This document shows, one piece after another, positions 1 through 8,503 of a DNA stretch of 64,000 nucleotides; position 1 is the stretch's first letter; each line of letters opens with the position of its first letter. The DNA comes from Gammaproteobacteria bacterium. Its GTDB lineage: Bacteria > Pseudomonadota > Gammaproteobacteria > HTCC5015. Where the stretch lies: NCBI GenBank assembly GCA_016928055.1, contig JAFGLM010000038.1, positions 1-64,000 of the forward strand, read 5' to 3'. The notes under the pieces are model-generated. The model ran no database searches. It was not told the DNA's origin and was given only the letters and a program-made list of their open reading frames with translations. Made by a program: the position numbers and the translations under genes.

Positions 1-44
1 GAGCATCTTCAGCATCCCCTTTAAAAAACAGCTTCATCATAAAA

Positions 45-71
45 AAAGTCCCCGCCAATGGCGAGGACTTT
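45..71 (-). terminator. Rho-independent terminator of the HU-like gene
   Basis: Positions 45-56 pair with 60-71 (one C/A mismatch) around a 3-nt loop. On the minus strand the hairpin is followed by a run of T (complement of the A run at 41-47). It lies about 55 bases beyond the stop of the HU-like gene and fits as its terminator. Confidence 0.8.
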
Positions 72-83
72 GTCAGCAGCCTG

Positions 84-107
84 AGGCTCCTGAATAGGAG
101 CCTTTTT
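84..107 (+). terminator. Second hairpin with a plus-strand T run
   Basis: Seven base pairs (84-90 with 97-103) enclose a 6-nt loop and are followed on the plus strand by T at 103-107. It could stop rightward transcription entering the window. On the minus strand it lacks a T run and would be an extra stem before the main terminator of the HU-like gene. Confidence 0.55.
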
Positions 108-127
108 AACTATTACTGATCCCCAAA

Positions 128-457
128 TCAGGGCATATCCTTAAGCGCCTTAAGTGGAAGTACTTTAACCACTTTGCGAGCGGGTTTTGCCTTAAAGATG
201 GTTTCTTCCCCAGTGAATGGATTGATGCCTTTGCGGGCTTTGGTAGCAGGTTTTTTGATGACCTTGATTTTCATTAAACCAGGTACTGTAAAAAATCCCG
301 GTCCTCTTGGTTTCAGATTTTTATCGATCAAACCTGACAAAGAATCGAAAACCGCGGCAACCTGTTTGCGGGTTAGTTCGGTTTCTTCAGAGATATGAGC
401 GTAGATTTCTGATTTGGTAGGTGCTTTTTTAACAGCGTCTTTCTTCTTTGCAGCCAT
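128..457 (-). CDS. HU/IHF-family DNA-binding protein
   Basis: A 109-residue basic protein of the HU/IHF nucleoid-associated family. The Lys/Ala-rich N-terminal tail (residues 1-14) precedes the helical dimerisation part (TKSEIYAHISEETELTRKQV), and the beta-arm region carries the family signature around residues 77-84 (GINPFTGEE, like the usual RNPxTGE). Family members bend DNA as dimers. The Lys-rich N-terminal tail and the Lys-rich C-terminus are longer than in E. coli HupA/HupB (about 90 residues), so it belongs to the extended HU-like group rather than to canonical HU or IHF. It is monocistronic, with a strong terminator downstream. No reason was seen to prefer a start other than ATG 457. 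Confidence 0.88.
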   Translation of the reverse strand: MAAKKKDAVKKAPTKSEIYAHISEETELTRKQVAAVFDSLSGLIDKNLKPRGPGFFTVPGLMKIKVIKKPATKARKGINPFTGEETIFKAKPARKVVKVLPLKALKDMP

Positions 458-649
458 GAATAGCTCCCAGAGTTAAGTGATAACTTGAACAAAAAGATAA
501 CACATTTTGGCTGAATTGGAATCAGGAATCTCAAAAAAACCTGCTATTTCAGGATAAAAAGCACATTTCAGTTAAATTATTACACTTGTAACAAGTGTTC
601 AGTTAAAAGCGGTTGATACAAAAACGGCTGATAAATCCTGATTTGGGGA

Positions 650-1249
650 CTAGCGACGCTTTTTCTCAAATCGATACAGGGCCAGTTCCGCAAGCAGATT
701 GGGCAGACAGTCGATGATAAAACTGGATTTATGCGTGTAATCGACAGCGGCCCTTTGCAGTATCGTAATCTGTTTCTCGGCGCAGAGGGCTTCAAAATCG
801 GCGATTGTGCATAAATGAATATTAGGCGTGTCGTACCAGTTATTACCCAGCGCACGCGTCACCGGCATGCGACCGCGTAGAGTAAACTGGGTGCGACACA
901 TCCAGTGCCCCATATTCGGAAAAGAAACGATGCCCTGGCGACCAACACGCAACATTTCGTCCAGCAGGCGATCGGGAAAATGCATAGCCTGCAACGACTG
1001 GGTGATCAATACATAATCGAAAGAATTTGCATCGAAATCGGATAATCCTGCGTCAAGGTCTGTTTGAATAACATTAACACCTTTGCAGATACACTCAGCG
1101 ATGTAATCCGGATCAATTTCAATTCCATAGCCGGTAACCTGCTTGTGATCATGTAACCAGGCCAATAGAGTGCCATCACCACAGGCCAGATCCAATACCC
1201 GGCTGCCGGGTTCGATCCATTTGCTGATTAATTCCAGATCGACGCGCAT
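650..1249 (-). CDS. metW: MetW, methionine biosynthesis methyltransferase-fold protein
   Basis: A 199-residue class I SAM-methyltransferase-fold protein. Motif I reads VLDLACGDGTLL at about residues 19-30, followed by an acidic motif II (GIEIDPDYI). The region FPNMGHWMCR and the NWYDTPNIHLCT stretch are typical of MetW. It starts two bases after the metX stop, so the two genes form the usual metX-metW operon. MetW is needed together with MetX for homoserine acylation in several proteobacteria; a stabilising or activating partner role is the usual interpretation rather than a proven methyl transfer. Length is normal. Confidence 0.93.
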   Translation of the reverse strand: MRVDLELISKWIEPGSRVLDLACGDGTLLAWLHDHKQVTGYGIEIDPDYIAECICKGVNVIQTDLDAGLSDFDANSFDYVLITQSLQAMHFPDRLLDEMLRVGRQGIVSFPNMGHWMCRTQFTLRGRMPVTRALGNNWYDTPNIHLCTIADFEALCAEKQITILQRAAVDYTHKSSFIIDCLPNLLAELALYRFEKKRR

Positions 1250-1251
1250 GC

Positions 1252-2415
1252 TTAACTCACAATAGACTGATTTAATCCGGCCGCTTCGTCGGCGACTCGC
1301 TGCAGATAACTGCCGAACACACGGATGTATTGCGGTTGCCTTAACAGGAAAGCATCATGCCCATGGATGGCTTCAATCTCGACGTAACTGACGTCGCAAT
1401 TGGCATCCAGCATGGCTTTCACAATTTCTTTCGATCGACCCGGTGAAAAGCGCCAGTCGGTGGTAAACGATACAACCAGAAATTTACATAGACAACGTTC
1501 CAGTGCTTTGGATAAATTGTTGTCGTATCCCTGTGAAGGATCAAAATAATCCAGCGCTTTTGTCATCAACAAATATGTATTGGCGTCAAAGCGATCGACG
1601 AAAGATTTCCCCTGATAATGCAAATAACTTTCTATCTGAAACTCAATGTCATAGCCGTACTTGAAGCGGCCCTCACGCAACTCGCGACCAAATTTATCAC
1701 CCATTGAATCGTCGGATTGATAAGTGATATGGCCAAGCATACGTGCCAGGCGTAACCCGCGTGCCGGAACAACGCCATGATCAAAATAGCGACCTTCATG
1801 AAAATCCGGATCGGTCAGAATGGATGCGCGGGCGATTTCGTTGAAGGCAATATTTTGCGCCGTCAATTTGGGGGCCGCCGCAATGACCAAAGCATGTCGA
1901 AGTTTGTCAGGTTGGTCGATCGCCCATTGCAGTGCCTGCATGCCACCCAAACTGCCGCCAATGACCGCCGCCCATTGTTCGATATCGAGCCGTTCCATTA
2001 AACGTGCCTGACTGGCCACCCAGTCTTTCACCGTTACGATTGGAAAATCCTGTCCATAGAGCTTGCCGGTAGCCGGATTGATCGTATTGGGGCCGCTTGA
2101 ACCGCTGCAACCGCCGAGATTATTGAGTGAAACGACATAAAAACGATTGGTATCAATTGGTTTGCCGGGTCCGATAGCGCTTTCCCACCAACCTGATTTT
2201 TTGTCACTGGCGGAATGATAGCCGGCTGCATGGTGATCGCCGGACAGGGCATGGCAAATAAGCACCGCGTTGGTTTTCCTGGCGTTGAGTTCGCCATAGG
2301 TTTCAATGACTAAATCGTACTGTTCAAGTGTCTTGCCGCACTCCAGCTTCAACGGTTGCTCGAAGTGCAATCGCTGCGGGGTAACGATACCGACAGAATC
2401 AGAAGGGATGCTCAC
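1252..2415 (-). CDS. metX: MetX, homoserine O-acyltransferase
   Basis: A 387-residue alpha/beta-hydrolase acyltransferase that activates homoserine in methionine synthesis. The nucleophile elbow is GGSLGGM with Ser155; the acid and base of the triad fit the TTDWRFSP and GHDAFLL regions near the C-terminus. It could use acetyl-CoA or succinyl-CoA. Family work shows that many gammaproteobacterial MetX proteins are actually succinyltransferases, so the acyl donor is left open. It lies upstream of metW in the same leftward operon. The 84-bp gap to yggU is the largest in the cluster after the one ahead of yggS and may hold a separate promoter. Confidence 0.94.
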   Translation of the reverse strand: MSIPSDSVGIVTPQRLHFEQPLKLECGKTLEQYDLVIETYGELNARKTNAVLICHALSGDHHAAGYHSASDKKSGWWESAIGPGKPIDTNRFYVVSLNNLGGCSGSSGPNTINPATGKLYGQDFPIVTVKDWVASQARLMERLDIEQWAAVIGGSLGGMQALQWAIDQPDKLRHALVIAAAPKLTAQNIAFNEIARASILTDPDFHEGRYFDHGVVPARGLRLARMLGHITYQSDDSMGDKFGRELREGRFKYGYDIEFQIESYLHYQGKSFVDRFDANTYLLMTKALDYFDPSQGYDNNLSKALERCLCKFLVVSFTTDWRFSPGRSKEIVKAMLDANCDVSYVEIEAIHGHDAFLLRQPQYIRVFGSYLQRVADEAAGLNQSIVS

Positions 2416-2499
2416 TGCTTAATGTTGGTTAATCTGCAATGGTGGAAAAGGCGGTTAGTCTAATCAGCTGCTTAATAGCATGCAATAAAAGAAACACAA

Positions 2500-2787
2500 T
2501 CATGCTGTTATCCAGTCCGGCAGTTTTCGAGGTTGCCGGATACTGATAACTTTATTACGGGATTTTTCACCCTTTAATAATTCGACAGACCGTTTCGGTA
2601 CCGCAAAGAGTTCGGCCAATAGAGCAACCAGTCTTTGATTGGCTTTACCCTCTGTCGCCGGTGAGCTGATCCGCAGTTTAATTTGCTGATCGTGCAGGCC
2701 GTCATAACCTTCCATTCTGGAATTAGGTTGCACGTAGACATTCAGTATCAAATTCGATTCCTGCCAGCGATAAGCGTTCGCTGCCAT
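2500..2787 (-). CDS. yggU: YggU-family protein (DUF167)
   Basis: A 95-residue protein of the DUF167/YggU family, function unknown. The conserved run KLRISSPATEGKANQRLV is clear at about residues 37-54, followed by the GEKSRNKVI element. It overlaps the yggT stop by one base, consistent with translational coupling. The order yggS-proC-yggT-yggU is conserved across gammaproteobacteria. Confidence 0.9.
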   Translation of the reverse strand: MAANAYRWQESNLILNVYVQPNSRMEGYDGLHDQQIKLRISSPATEGKANQRLVALLAELFAVPKRSVELLKGEKSRNKVISIRQPRKLPDWITA

Positions 2788-3350
2788 TAGTAAATCCGCA
2801 TTAGTGGCGGTAGCAAAAACATTTTCGATATTTGAATCAGAACAACAGCAATCAGTGGCGAAAAATCAAAGCCACCCATGGAGGGCAGGAGTCGTCTTAT
2901 GGGTTGCAGCAGAGGCTCGTTCAGTTGATGGATCAAGATTGTTACCGGGTTGTACTGATAGGGTGCAATCCAGCTTAAAACCACCTGAATCAGAATTGAA
3001 AAAAGATAAATATTCAGGAATAACTCGACCAGCTCTGCCAGTGAACGGGCCAGCAAAAACGTTATTGTTGGCACGTAACCGCGCAGCAGAACGATGAGTA
3101 ACCATTGAACAATGGCGACAATCAACATCAGAATCAAAGCGGCCAGATCAATACCGCCATAGCTTGGAATAATCTTGCGCAGAGGCAATAATGGCGGATT
3201 GGTAATTTTGACGATGAATTGTGAAATAGGGTTATAAAAATCCGCGCGTAACCATTGCAGCAGGAAACGCAGCATTATCGCCAGCAAATAGAACTGAAAG
3301 ACGACTTGAATCAGGAATACAAACGGGTTGGTAAAGTAATCGCTGCCCAT
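2787..3350 (-). CDS. yggT: YggT-family integral membrane protein
   Basis: A 187-residue inner-membrane protein with two tandem YggT units. Each unit has hydrophobic helices flanking a loop with proline/arginine signatures (NPPLLPLRKIIPSYGGID near residues 51-68 and EPLLQPIRRLLPSMGGFD near residues 145-162). YggT proteins have been linked to osmotic tolerance and cell division or membrane organisation, but the mechanism is not settled. It starts directly at the proC stop. Confidence 0.9.
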   Translation of the reverse strand: MGSDYFTNPFVFLIQVVFQFYLLAIMLRFLLQWLRADFYNPISQFIVKITNPPLLPLRKIIPSYGGIDLAALILMLIVAIVQWLLIVLLRGYVPTITFLLARSLAELVELFLNIYLFSILIQVVLSWIAPYQYNPVTILIHQLNEPLLQPIRRLLPSMGGFDFSPLIAVVLIQISKMFLLPPLMRIY

Positions 3351-4184
3351 CTACGGCGCCTCGCTTTGATCAAGTTGTTGTGCCAGTTCGACAGAGCGAT
3401 CGTAAGCAGCGGTCATGGCATCGGTGAAGAGTTTTAGAAGATTACCTTTTTCAAAGGTCTCAAGCGCTTTTTCGGTGGTGCCGCCCTTCGAAGTGACACG
3501 CGCGCGTAAATCCCAGACCGGTTCACTGTCTTCCATGGCCATTTTGGCGGCGCCGAGCACGGTTTGCAGTGCCAGCAGTTTGCTTTGTTGGGCGGGCAGC
3601 CCCAGTTTTTCACCGGCGGTTTGCATGGCTTCAATAACCAGAAAAATATAAGCAGGGCCGCTGCCGGATAAAGCCGTCACTGCGTCCATCAGCTTTTCAT
3701 CGCTGACCCACAGAGCGATGCCGGTCGAGCGCATAATCGATTCCGCCAGATCGCATTGTGATTCACTGGTTGCCGAATTGGCATACAGTGCTGAGGCGCC
3801 GGCCTGAATCAGAGCAGGCGTATTGGGCATACAACGAACAATCGCGTGTTTATCGCCAAGCCAGCGATTAATACTGGCCGCTTTAACACCGGCGGCAATC
3901 GACAGCAGCAAAGGTTTTTTATTTGCAATCAGCGGGCCAAGCTCGATACACACCGAGGAAAGCACTTGTGGTTTAACCGCCAGAACCACGCAATCGGCAC
4001 CGTCAATAACGTCAGCCATTTGATCGGTAGCGACAATACCAAAGCTCTGTTGCAGGCGTTCGCGCTGGATCGGGTCGGGGTCGCAGACGCGAATCTGTTC
4101 GGATCGATAACCACCCTGCTTCAAACCACTGATCAGGCTGCGGGCCATATTGCCGCCGCCGATAAACGAGATATTATTATTCAT
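3351..4184 (-). CDS. proC: Pyrroline-5-carboxylate reductase ProC
   Basis: A 277-residue NAD(P)H-dependent enzyme making the last step of proline synthesis. The N-terminal Rossmann motif FIGGGNMARSLISG starts at residue 6, AVKPQ and RCMPNTPA follow, and the C-terminal dimerisation domain contains ALSGSGPAY and VTSKGGTTEKAL. The longest frame would begin at 4307, overlap yggS and add 41 unrelated residues, so ATG 4184, directly before the Rossmann strand, is chosen. It is the second gene of the yggS-proC-yggT-yggU string. Confidence 0.95.
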   Translation of the reverse strand: MNNNISFIGGGNMARSLISGLKQGGYRSEQIRVCDPDPIQRERLQQSFGIVATDQMADVIDGADCVVLAVKPQVLSSVCIELGPLIANKKPLLLSIAAGVKAASINRWLGDKHAIVRCMPNTPALIQAGASALYANSATSESQCDLAESIMRSTGIALWVSDEKLMDAVTALSGSGPAYIFLVIEAMQTAGEKLGLPAQQSKLLALQTVLGAAKMAMEDSEPVWDLRARVTSKGGTTEKALETFEKGNLLKLFTDAMTAAYDRSVELAQQLDQSEAP

Positions 4185-4236
4185 AACATTACCAGACTGG
4201 AGTGCAGCAGCATTATACCTTATCGGCTTGCCAGGA

Positions 4237-4920
4237 CTATTCGCGTGGCCCAAACAAAGCCGTGCCGATGCGGATAATGGTCGAACCTTCGGCGATCGCC
4301 GCTTCAAAATCGTCGCTCATACCCATGGAAAGCGTATCCAGTACTAGACCATTTGCAATCAACGTTTCCTGAATTCGGCACAGACGACGAAAAGTTTCGC
4401 GCTGTTGTTGCTGATCGGATAGCGGGCGCGGTAGAGCCATCAGGCCGCGCAGATGCAAACGTGGCAAGCCGGTGATAGCGTCAGCCAGTTCCAGAACCGC
4501 ATCCGGTGAGATGCCCGCCTTACTCTGTTCGTCATCCAGGTTCACCTGAATACAAATGTTCAACGGTTCAAACTCCAGCGGTCGTTGATCGTTGAGACGT
4601 TGCGCAATCTTGTAACGGTCAACGCTATGCGCCCAGTCAAAATTTTCAGAAACGAGTTTGGTTTTGTTGGTTTGTAGCTGGCCGATAAAATGCCAATGTA
4701 TGGGCAGATGTCTGAGTGCTGCGATCTTGGGTAAGGCCTCCTGTAAATAGTTTTCACCAAAATTCACCTGGCCCAGCTCAAACGCAGCTTGAATAACGTC
4801 GATGGATTTCTTTTTACTGACGGCCAGCAGTTGCACGGAACCGGCCGGGCGGTTGCTGCGGATTTCTGTTTTGCGAATGCGTTCCTGAATTGAATTAAAG
4901 CGATCCGCTAAAGTTTGCAT
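4237..4920 (-). CDS. yggS: YggS/PLPBP, pyridoxal-phosphate homeostasis protein
   Basis: A 227-residue single-domain PLP-binding protein of the YggS/PROSC family. The PLP lysine lies in LAVSKKKS near residue 36, FGENYLQE follows, and the phosphate-binding end is seen in GMSDDFEAAIAEGSTIIRIG. The family has no known enzymatic reaction and buffers PLP and amino-acid pools. It is the first gene of the leftward operon and is divergent from pilT. Confidence 0.94.
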   Translation of the reverse strand: MQTLADRFNSIQERIRKTEIRSNRPAGSVQLLAVSKKKSIDVIQAAFELGQVNFGENYLQEALPKIAALRHLPIHWHFIGQLQTNKTKLVSENFDWAHSVDRYKIAQRLNDQRPLEFEPLNICIQVNLDDEQSKAGISPDAVLELADAITGLPRLHLRGLMALPRPLSDQQQQRETFRRLCRIQETLIANGLVLDTLSMGMSDDFEAAIAEGSTIIRIGTALFGPRE

Positions 4921-5116
4921 GGCAGTACTATCCCGAAAAATGGATTAACAGGGCCGTTTTCGGGAGTATATCAGTCCGGCGGTACCGACTTACGTTATTA
5001 GACCGGAGACAATATTTCCCAGGATCAAAATAAGCCATTATACTGGCGTTTGCTGCGGCCACGGTACGCCCGCCACAGGCAATACCCAGTAATGAATTCA
5101 CACGACGAGGAGCTCT

Positions 5117-6151
5117 ATGGATATCGCACAATTACTGGCTTTTGGTGTTAAAAATAACGCCTCGGATTTGCATTTATCCGCCGGCTTGCCCCCCATGATT
5201 CGCGTTGACGGTGATGTACGCCGCATTAATGTTGAACCTATGGAGCATAAGGAAGTGCATGCCATGGTTTACGACATCATGAACGACAAACAACGCAAGG
5301 ACTTTGAAGAATTCTGGGAAACCGATTTTTCATTTGAAATTCCCGGTCTGGCGCGTTTTCGCGTCAACGCCTTTAATCACCATCGAGGCGCCGGTGCCGT
5401 GTTTCGGACCATTCCGTCAAAGATTCTGACGCTGGAAGAATTGCGTTGCCCGAAGATTTTCGCCGATATCGCCAAGTTTCCGCGCGGAATTGTGCTGGTC
5501 ACCGGCCCGACCGGTTCCGGTAAATCCACCACGCTGGCGGCGATGGTTAACGACAAGAATGAAACCGAGCATGGCCATATTCTGACCGTCGAAGATCCGA
5601 TTGAATTTGTCCACGAGAGCAAAAAATCACTGGTTAATCAACGCGAAGTACACCGTGACACCATGGGTTTTAATGAAGCGCTACGGTCTGCATTGCGCGA
5701 AGATCCGGACACCATTCTGGTCGGTGAAATGCGCGACCTTGAGACCATTCGACTGGCATTGACCGCTGCGGAAACAGGGCATTTGGTGTTTGGTACTTTG
5801 CATACCAGTTCGGCTGCTAAAACCATTGACCGTATTGTGGATGTGTTCCCGGCTGCCGAAAAACCGATGGTGCGTTCGATGTTATCCGAGTCATTGCGCG
5901 CGGTCATTTCGCAAACACTGATGAAACGCAACGGTGGCGGTCGCGTAGCGGCGCATGAAATTATGATTGGTACACCGGCGATTCGTAACCTGATTCGTGA
6001 AGATAAGGTTGCGCAAATGTACTCTGCTATCCAGACCGGACAGGGTTTCGGTATGCAGACGCTCGATCAGAATCTGAAAGATCTGGTTGAAAAAGGCGTC
6101 GTCAATCGCAACGAAGCCAAAACCAAGGCAACCAATCCGGATTCCATTTAA
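5117..6151 (+). CDS. pilT: PilT, type IV pilus retraction ATPase
   Basis: A 344-residue hexameric secretion-type ATPase that depolymerises the pilus. Walker A is GPTGSGKST (130-138), the Asp box region is ILTVEDPIEF, and the Walker B region is DTILVGEMRD (198-207). The PilT C-terminal signature is present as AIRNLIRED near residue 296. The start has an upstream GAGGAG-like ribosome-binding site. It is followed after 24 bases by pilU and is divergent from yggS, the same arrangement as in Pseudomonas. The Pil-Chp operon at 50.6-60.3 kb would regulate this motor. Confidence 0.97.
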   Translation: MDIAQLLAFGVKNNASDLHLSAGLPPMIRVDGDVRRINVEPMEHKEVHAMVYDIMNDKQRKDFEEFWETDFSFEIPGLARFRVNAFNHHRGAGAVFRTIPSKILTLEELRCPKIFADIAKFPRGIVLVTGPTGSGKSTTLAAMVNDKNETEHGHILTVEDPIEFVHESKKSLVNQREVHRDTMGFNEALRSALREDPDTILVGEMRDLETIRLALTAAETGHLVFGTLHTSSAAKTIDRIVDVFPAAEKPMVRSMLSESLRAVISQTLMKRNGGGRVAAHEIMIGTPAIRNLIREDKVAQMYSAIQTGQGFGMQTLDQNLKDLVEKGVVNRNEAKTKATNPDSI

Positions 6152-6175
6152 ATCAGGGTACTGTGAGGCAGGACT

Positions 6176-7333
6176 ATGGATCGTGATAAGGCGATAAAAT
6201 TTATTCATGATTTGCTGCGCATGCTGAAGGCCAAAGGCGGTTCAGACTTGTATATCACCGCTGGTGCAGCGCCCTCCATGAAGATAGACGGCCAGTTGAC
6301 GCCGGTTGCCAAACAAATACTGACGGCGGATCACACGCAGGAACTGGTGCGCAGCATTATGAACGATCGCCAGTTGGCTGAATTTGAAGAAACCAACGAA
6401 TGTAATTTTGCCATCGCCTTGACGAATGTTTCCCGCTTTCGCGTTAACGCTTTCGTGCAGCGCGGCAGTGTTGGCATGGTGATTCGTATACTGACGTCCG
6501 AAATTCCCACCTTTGAAGATCTTTTGTTACCGCTGTCGCTTAGAGAAATAGCGATGTCTAAACGCGGGTTGGTGATATTTGTCGGTGCCACCGGTTCCGG
6601 TAAATCGACTTCGCAGGCAGCATTTATTGATTATCGAAACATTAACAGCAAGGGCCATATTGTTACGATTGAAGATCCAATCGAGTACGTGCACAAACAT
6701 AAAAGTTGTTTGATAACACAGCGTGAAATCGGTACCGACACCGACAACTGGGAAATTGCTTTGAAGAATACCTTGCGACAGGCGCCGGATGTTATTTTAA
6801 TTGGCGAGGTACGCGACCGTGAAACCATGGAACATGCGATCGTGTTCGCCGAAACCGGTCACCTTTGTATCTGTACCCTGCATGCGAATAATACCAATCA
6901 GGCCATGGATCGCGTGGTGAACTTTTTCCCGGAAGACCGGCGTGAACAATTGTTAATGGATTTATCACTCAACCTGAAAGCGATTATCTCGCAACGTTTG
7001 ATACGCACCGTAGATGGTGCGGGCCGGCGAGCATCGGTTGAGATATTGATCAACACGCCATTGATGGCTGACTTAATACTGAAGGGCGAAGTGCCGGCGA
7101 TGAAAGAACTGATGAAAAAATCGCGTGAACACGGCATGCAGACATTTGATCAGTCGTTATTTGATCTGATTGAAGAGGGAGCAATTAGCATGGAAGAAGG
7201 TTTGAAGTATGCCGATTCGGTTAACGATTTACGCCTGCGCCTGAAGTTGGAAGGTTCGGAAGCGAAGAAGACTAATCTGCTCGATGAAGTGAAAGGTATC
7301 AAAATGCAGGAAATTCATGATGAACGTCGCTAA
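6176..7333 (+). CDS. pilU: PilU-type retraction ATPase (first copy)
   Basis: A 385-residue PilT/PilU-family ATPase. It has the PilU-style N-terminus (LLRMLKAKGGSDLYITAG), Walker A GATGSGKSTS (137-146), the Asp box IVTIEDPIEY and Walker B VILIGEVRD. The PilT-specific AIRNLIRE helix is replaced (NTPLMADLILKGEV), and there is a longer charged C-terminal tail, as expected of PilU, which needs PilT to retract pili. Walker A is followed by SQAA where most family members have TLAA, a small deviation also relative to the second copy. A second pilU-like gene follows immediately, so which copy is the orthologue of known PilU is not certain. Confidence 0.9.
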   Translation: MDRDKAIKFIHDLLRMLKAKGGSDLYITAGAAPSMKIDGQLTPVAKQILTADHTQELVRSIMNDRQLAEFEETNECNFAIALTNVSRFRVNAFVQRGSVGMVIRILTSEIPTFEDLLLPLSLREIAMSKRGLVIFVGATGSGKSTSQAAFIDYRNINSKGHIVTIEDPIEYVHKHKSCLITQREIGTDTDNWEIALKNTLRQAPDVILIGEVRDRETMEHAIVFAETGHLCICTLHANNTNQAMDRVVNFFPEDRREQLLMDLSLNLKAIISQRLIRTVDGAGRRASVEILINTPLMADLILKGEVPAMKELMKKSREHGMQTFDQSLFDLIEEGAISMEEGLKYADSVNDLRLRLKLEGSEAKKTNLLDEVKGIKMQEIHDERR

Positions 7334-7345
7334 TTGGATAAGCTT

Positions 7346-8503
7346 ATGAGCGCACTTGATCCTTATTTAAAATTGATGGCCGAAAAAGAAGCGTCGGATT
7401 TGTATTTCACAACCGGTGCGCCGCCGAGCATTAAAATCCAGGGAGTTATAAAACCGGTCAGCAAATCCCGGCTGGAACCGGGCATGGTAAAAAAATTAGC
7501 TTACAGTTTACTGAGTCAGCAAAAGCAGGAAGATTTTGAAGAGAATCTGGAGCTGAACGTCGGTGTCAGTCGCGCCGGTATGGGTCGCTATCGCGTTAAT
7601 GTTTATATGCAACGCGGCGAAGTATCAATGGTGATTCGCTACATTAAATCCAGAATTCCAAAGATTGAAGAACTGGGTTTGCCGGCGGTTTTAAAAAGTA
7701 TCGTTATGGAAAAAAACGGTCTGGTTTTAATGGTGGGTGCAACCGGCTCCGGTAAATCGACCACGCTGGCGGCCATGATCGATCATCGCAATATCAGCGC
7801 ACCCGGGCATATTCTGACCATCGAAGATCCGATTGAATATATGTTCGAACACAAGGAATGCATTATCGGGCAACGCGAGATTGGATTGGACACACATTCC
7901 TATGAAAACGCGCTGCGTGAAGCCATGCGCGAAGCGCCGGATGTCATTATGATCGGTGAGGTCCGCGATCTGGAAACCATGGAAGCGGCTATCACTTATG
8001 CCGACACCGGGCACTTATGTTTGTCGACCTTGCACGCGGTGAATGCCAACCAGGCGTTGGACCGGGTGATTAATCTGTTTCCACCGGAACAGAAAAATCA
8101 GGTCTTGATGGATTTGTCGCTCAACTTAAAAGCAGTCGTTTCGCAACGTTTACTCACCGCCAAAGGCGGCGGGCGTATTGCCGCGGTTGAAGTGATGATC
8201 GTGACGCCTTACATCTCCGAACTGATTCGCAAGGGCGAGATGGGCGAGATCAAGGAAGTGATGGAAAAAGGCGGCAAGGCCGGCATGCAGACTTTCGACC
8301 AGTCACTCTACAATCTTTATAAATCAGGTAGGGTGGAAAAAGAGGATGCCCTGATCAACGCCGATTCGCGTACCAATCTTGAATGGCGTATGAATTTTGG
8401 TGGTGGTATCGACGATACTAACGTCCACGCCAAGTCGGGCAAAGAAAAAACCGGGACCGTCTCGGCGCTGGATGATCTGGAAGATCTTCCGGATTCAGAA
8501 TAA
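7346..8503 (+). CDS. PilU-type retraction ATPase (second, tandem copy)
   Basis: A 385-residue PilT/PilU-family ATPase with Walker A GATGSGKST (131-139), the Asp box ILTIEDPIEY and Walker B VIMIGEVRD. It shares the PilU C-terminal pattern (VTPYISELIRKGEM). ATG 7346 is preferred; a TTG at 7334 directly after the pilU stop would add four residues. The two PilU-like proteins are clearly diverged, so this is an old duplication. The C-terminus is acidic ([10 protein letters not shown]). Its stop overlaps the converging pyrC' stop by nine bases, which leaves no room for a terminator between them. Confidence 0.9.
   Translation: MSALDPYLKLMAEKEASDLYFTTGAPPSIKIQGVIKPVSKSRLEPGMVKKLAYSLLSQQKQEDFEENLELNVGVSRAGMGRYRVNVYMQRGEVSMVIRYIKSRIPKIEELGLPAVLKSIVMEKNGLVLMVGATGSGKSTTLAAMIDHRNISAPGHILTIEDPIEYMFEHKECIIGQREIGLDTHSYENALREAMREAPDVIMIGEVRDLETMEAAITYADTGHLCLSTLHAVNANQALDRVINLFPPEQKNQVLMDLSLNLKAVVSQRLLTAKGGGRIAAVEVMIVTPYISELIRKGEMGEIKEVMEKGGKAGMQTFDQSLYNLYKSGRVEKEDALINADSRTNLEWRMNFGGGIDDTNVHAKSGKEKTGTVSALDDLEDLPDSE

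Noticed and set aside
1..40. Possible leftward gene start (ATG at 40 or 37) running off the left edge
   Set aside because: Only about 13 codons are visible, and the terminator of the HU-like gene lies directly upstream, leaving no ribosome-binding site. Not enough to support a gene.
3846..4277. Long frame on the plus strand opposite proC
   Set aside because: It is antisense to a clearly conserved proC gene and shows no family resemblance.
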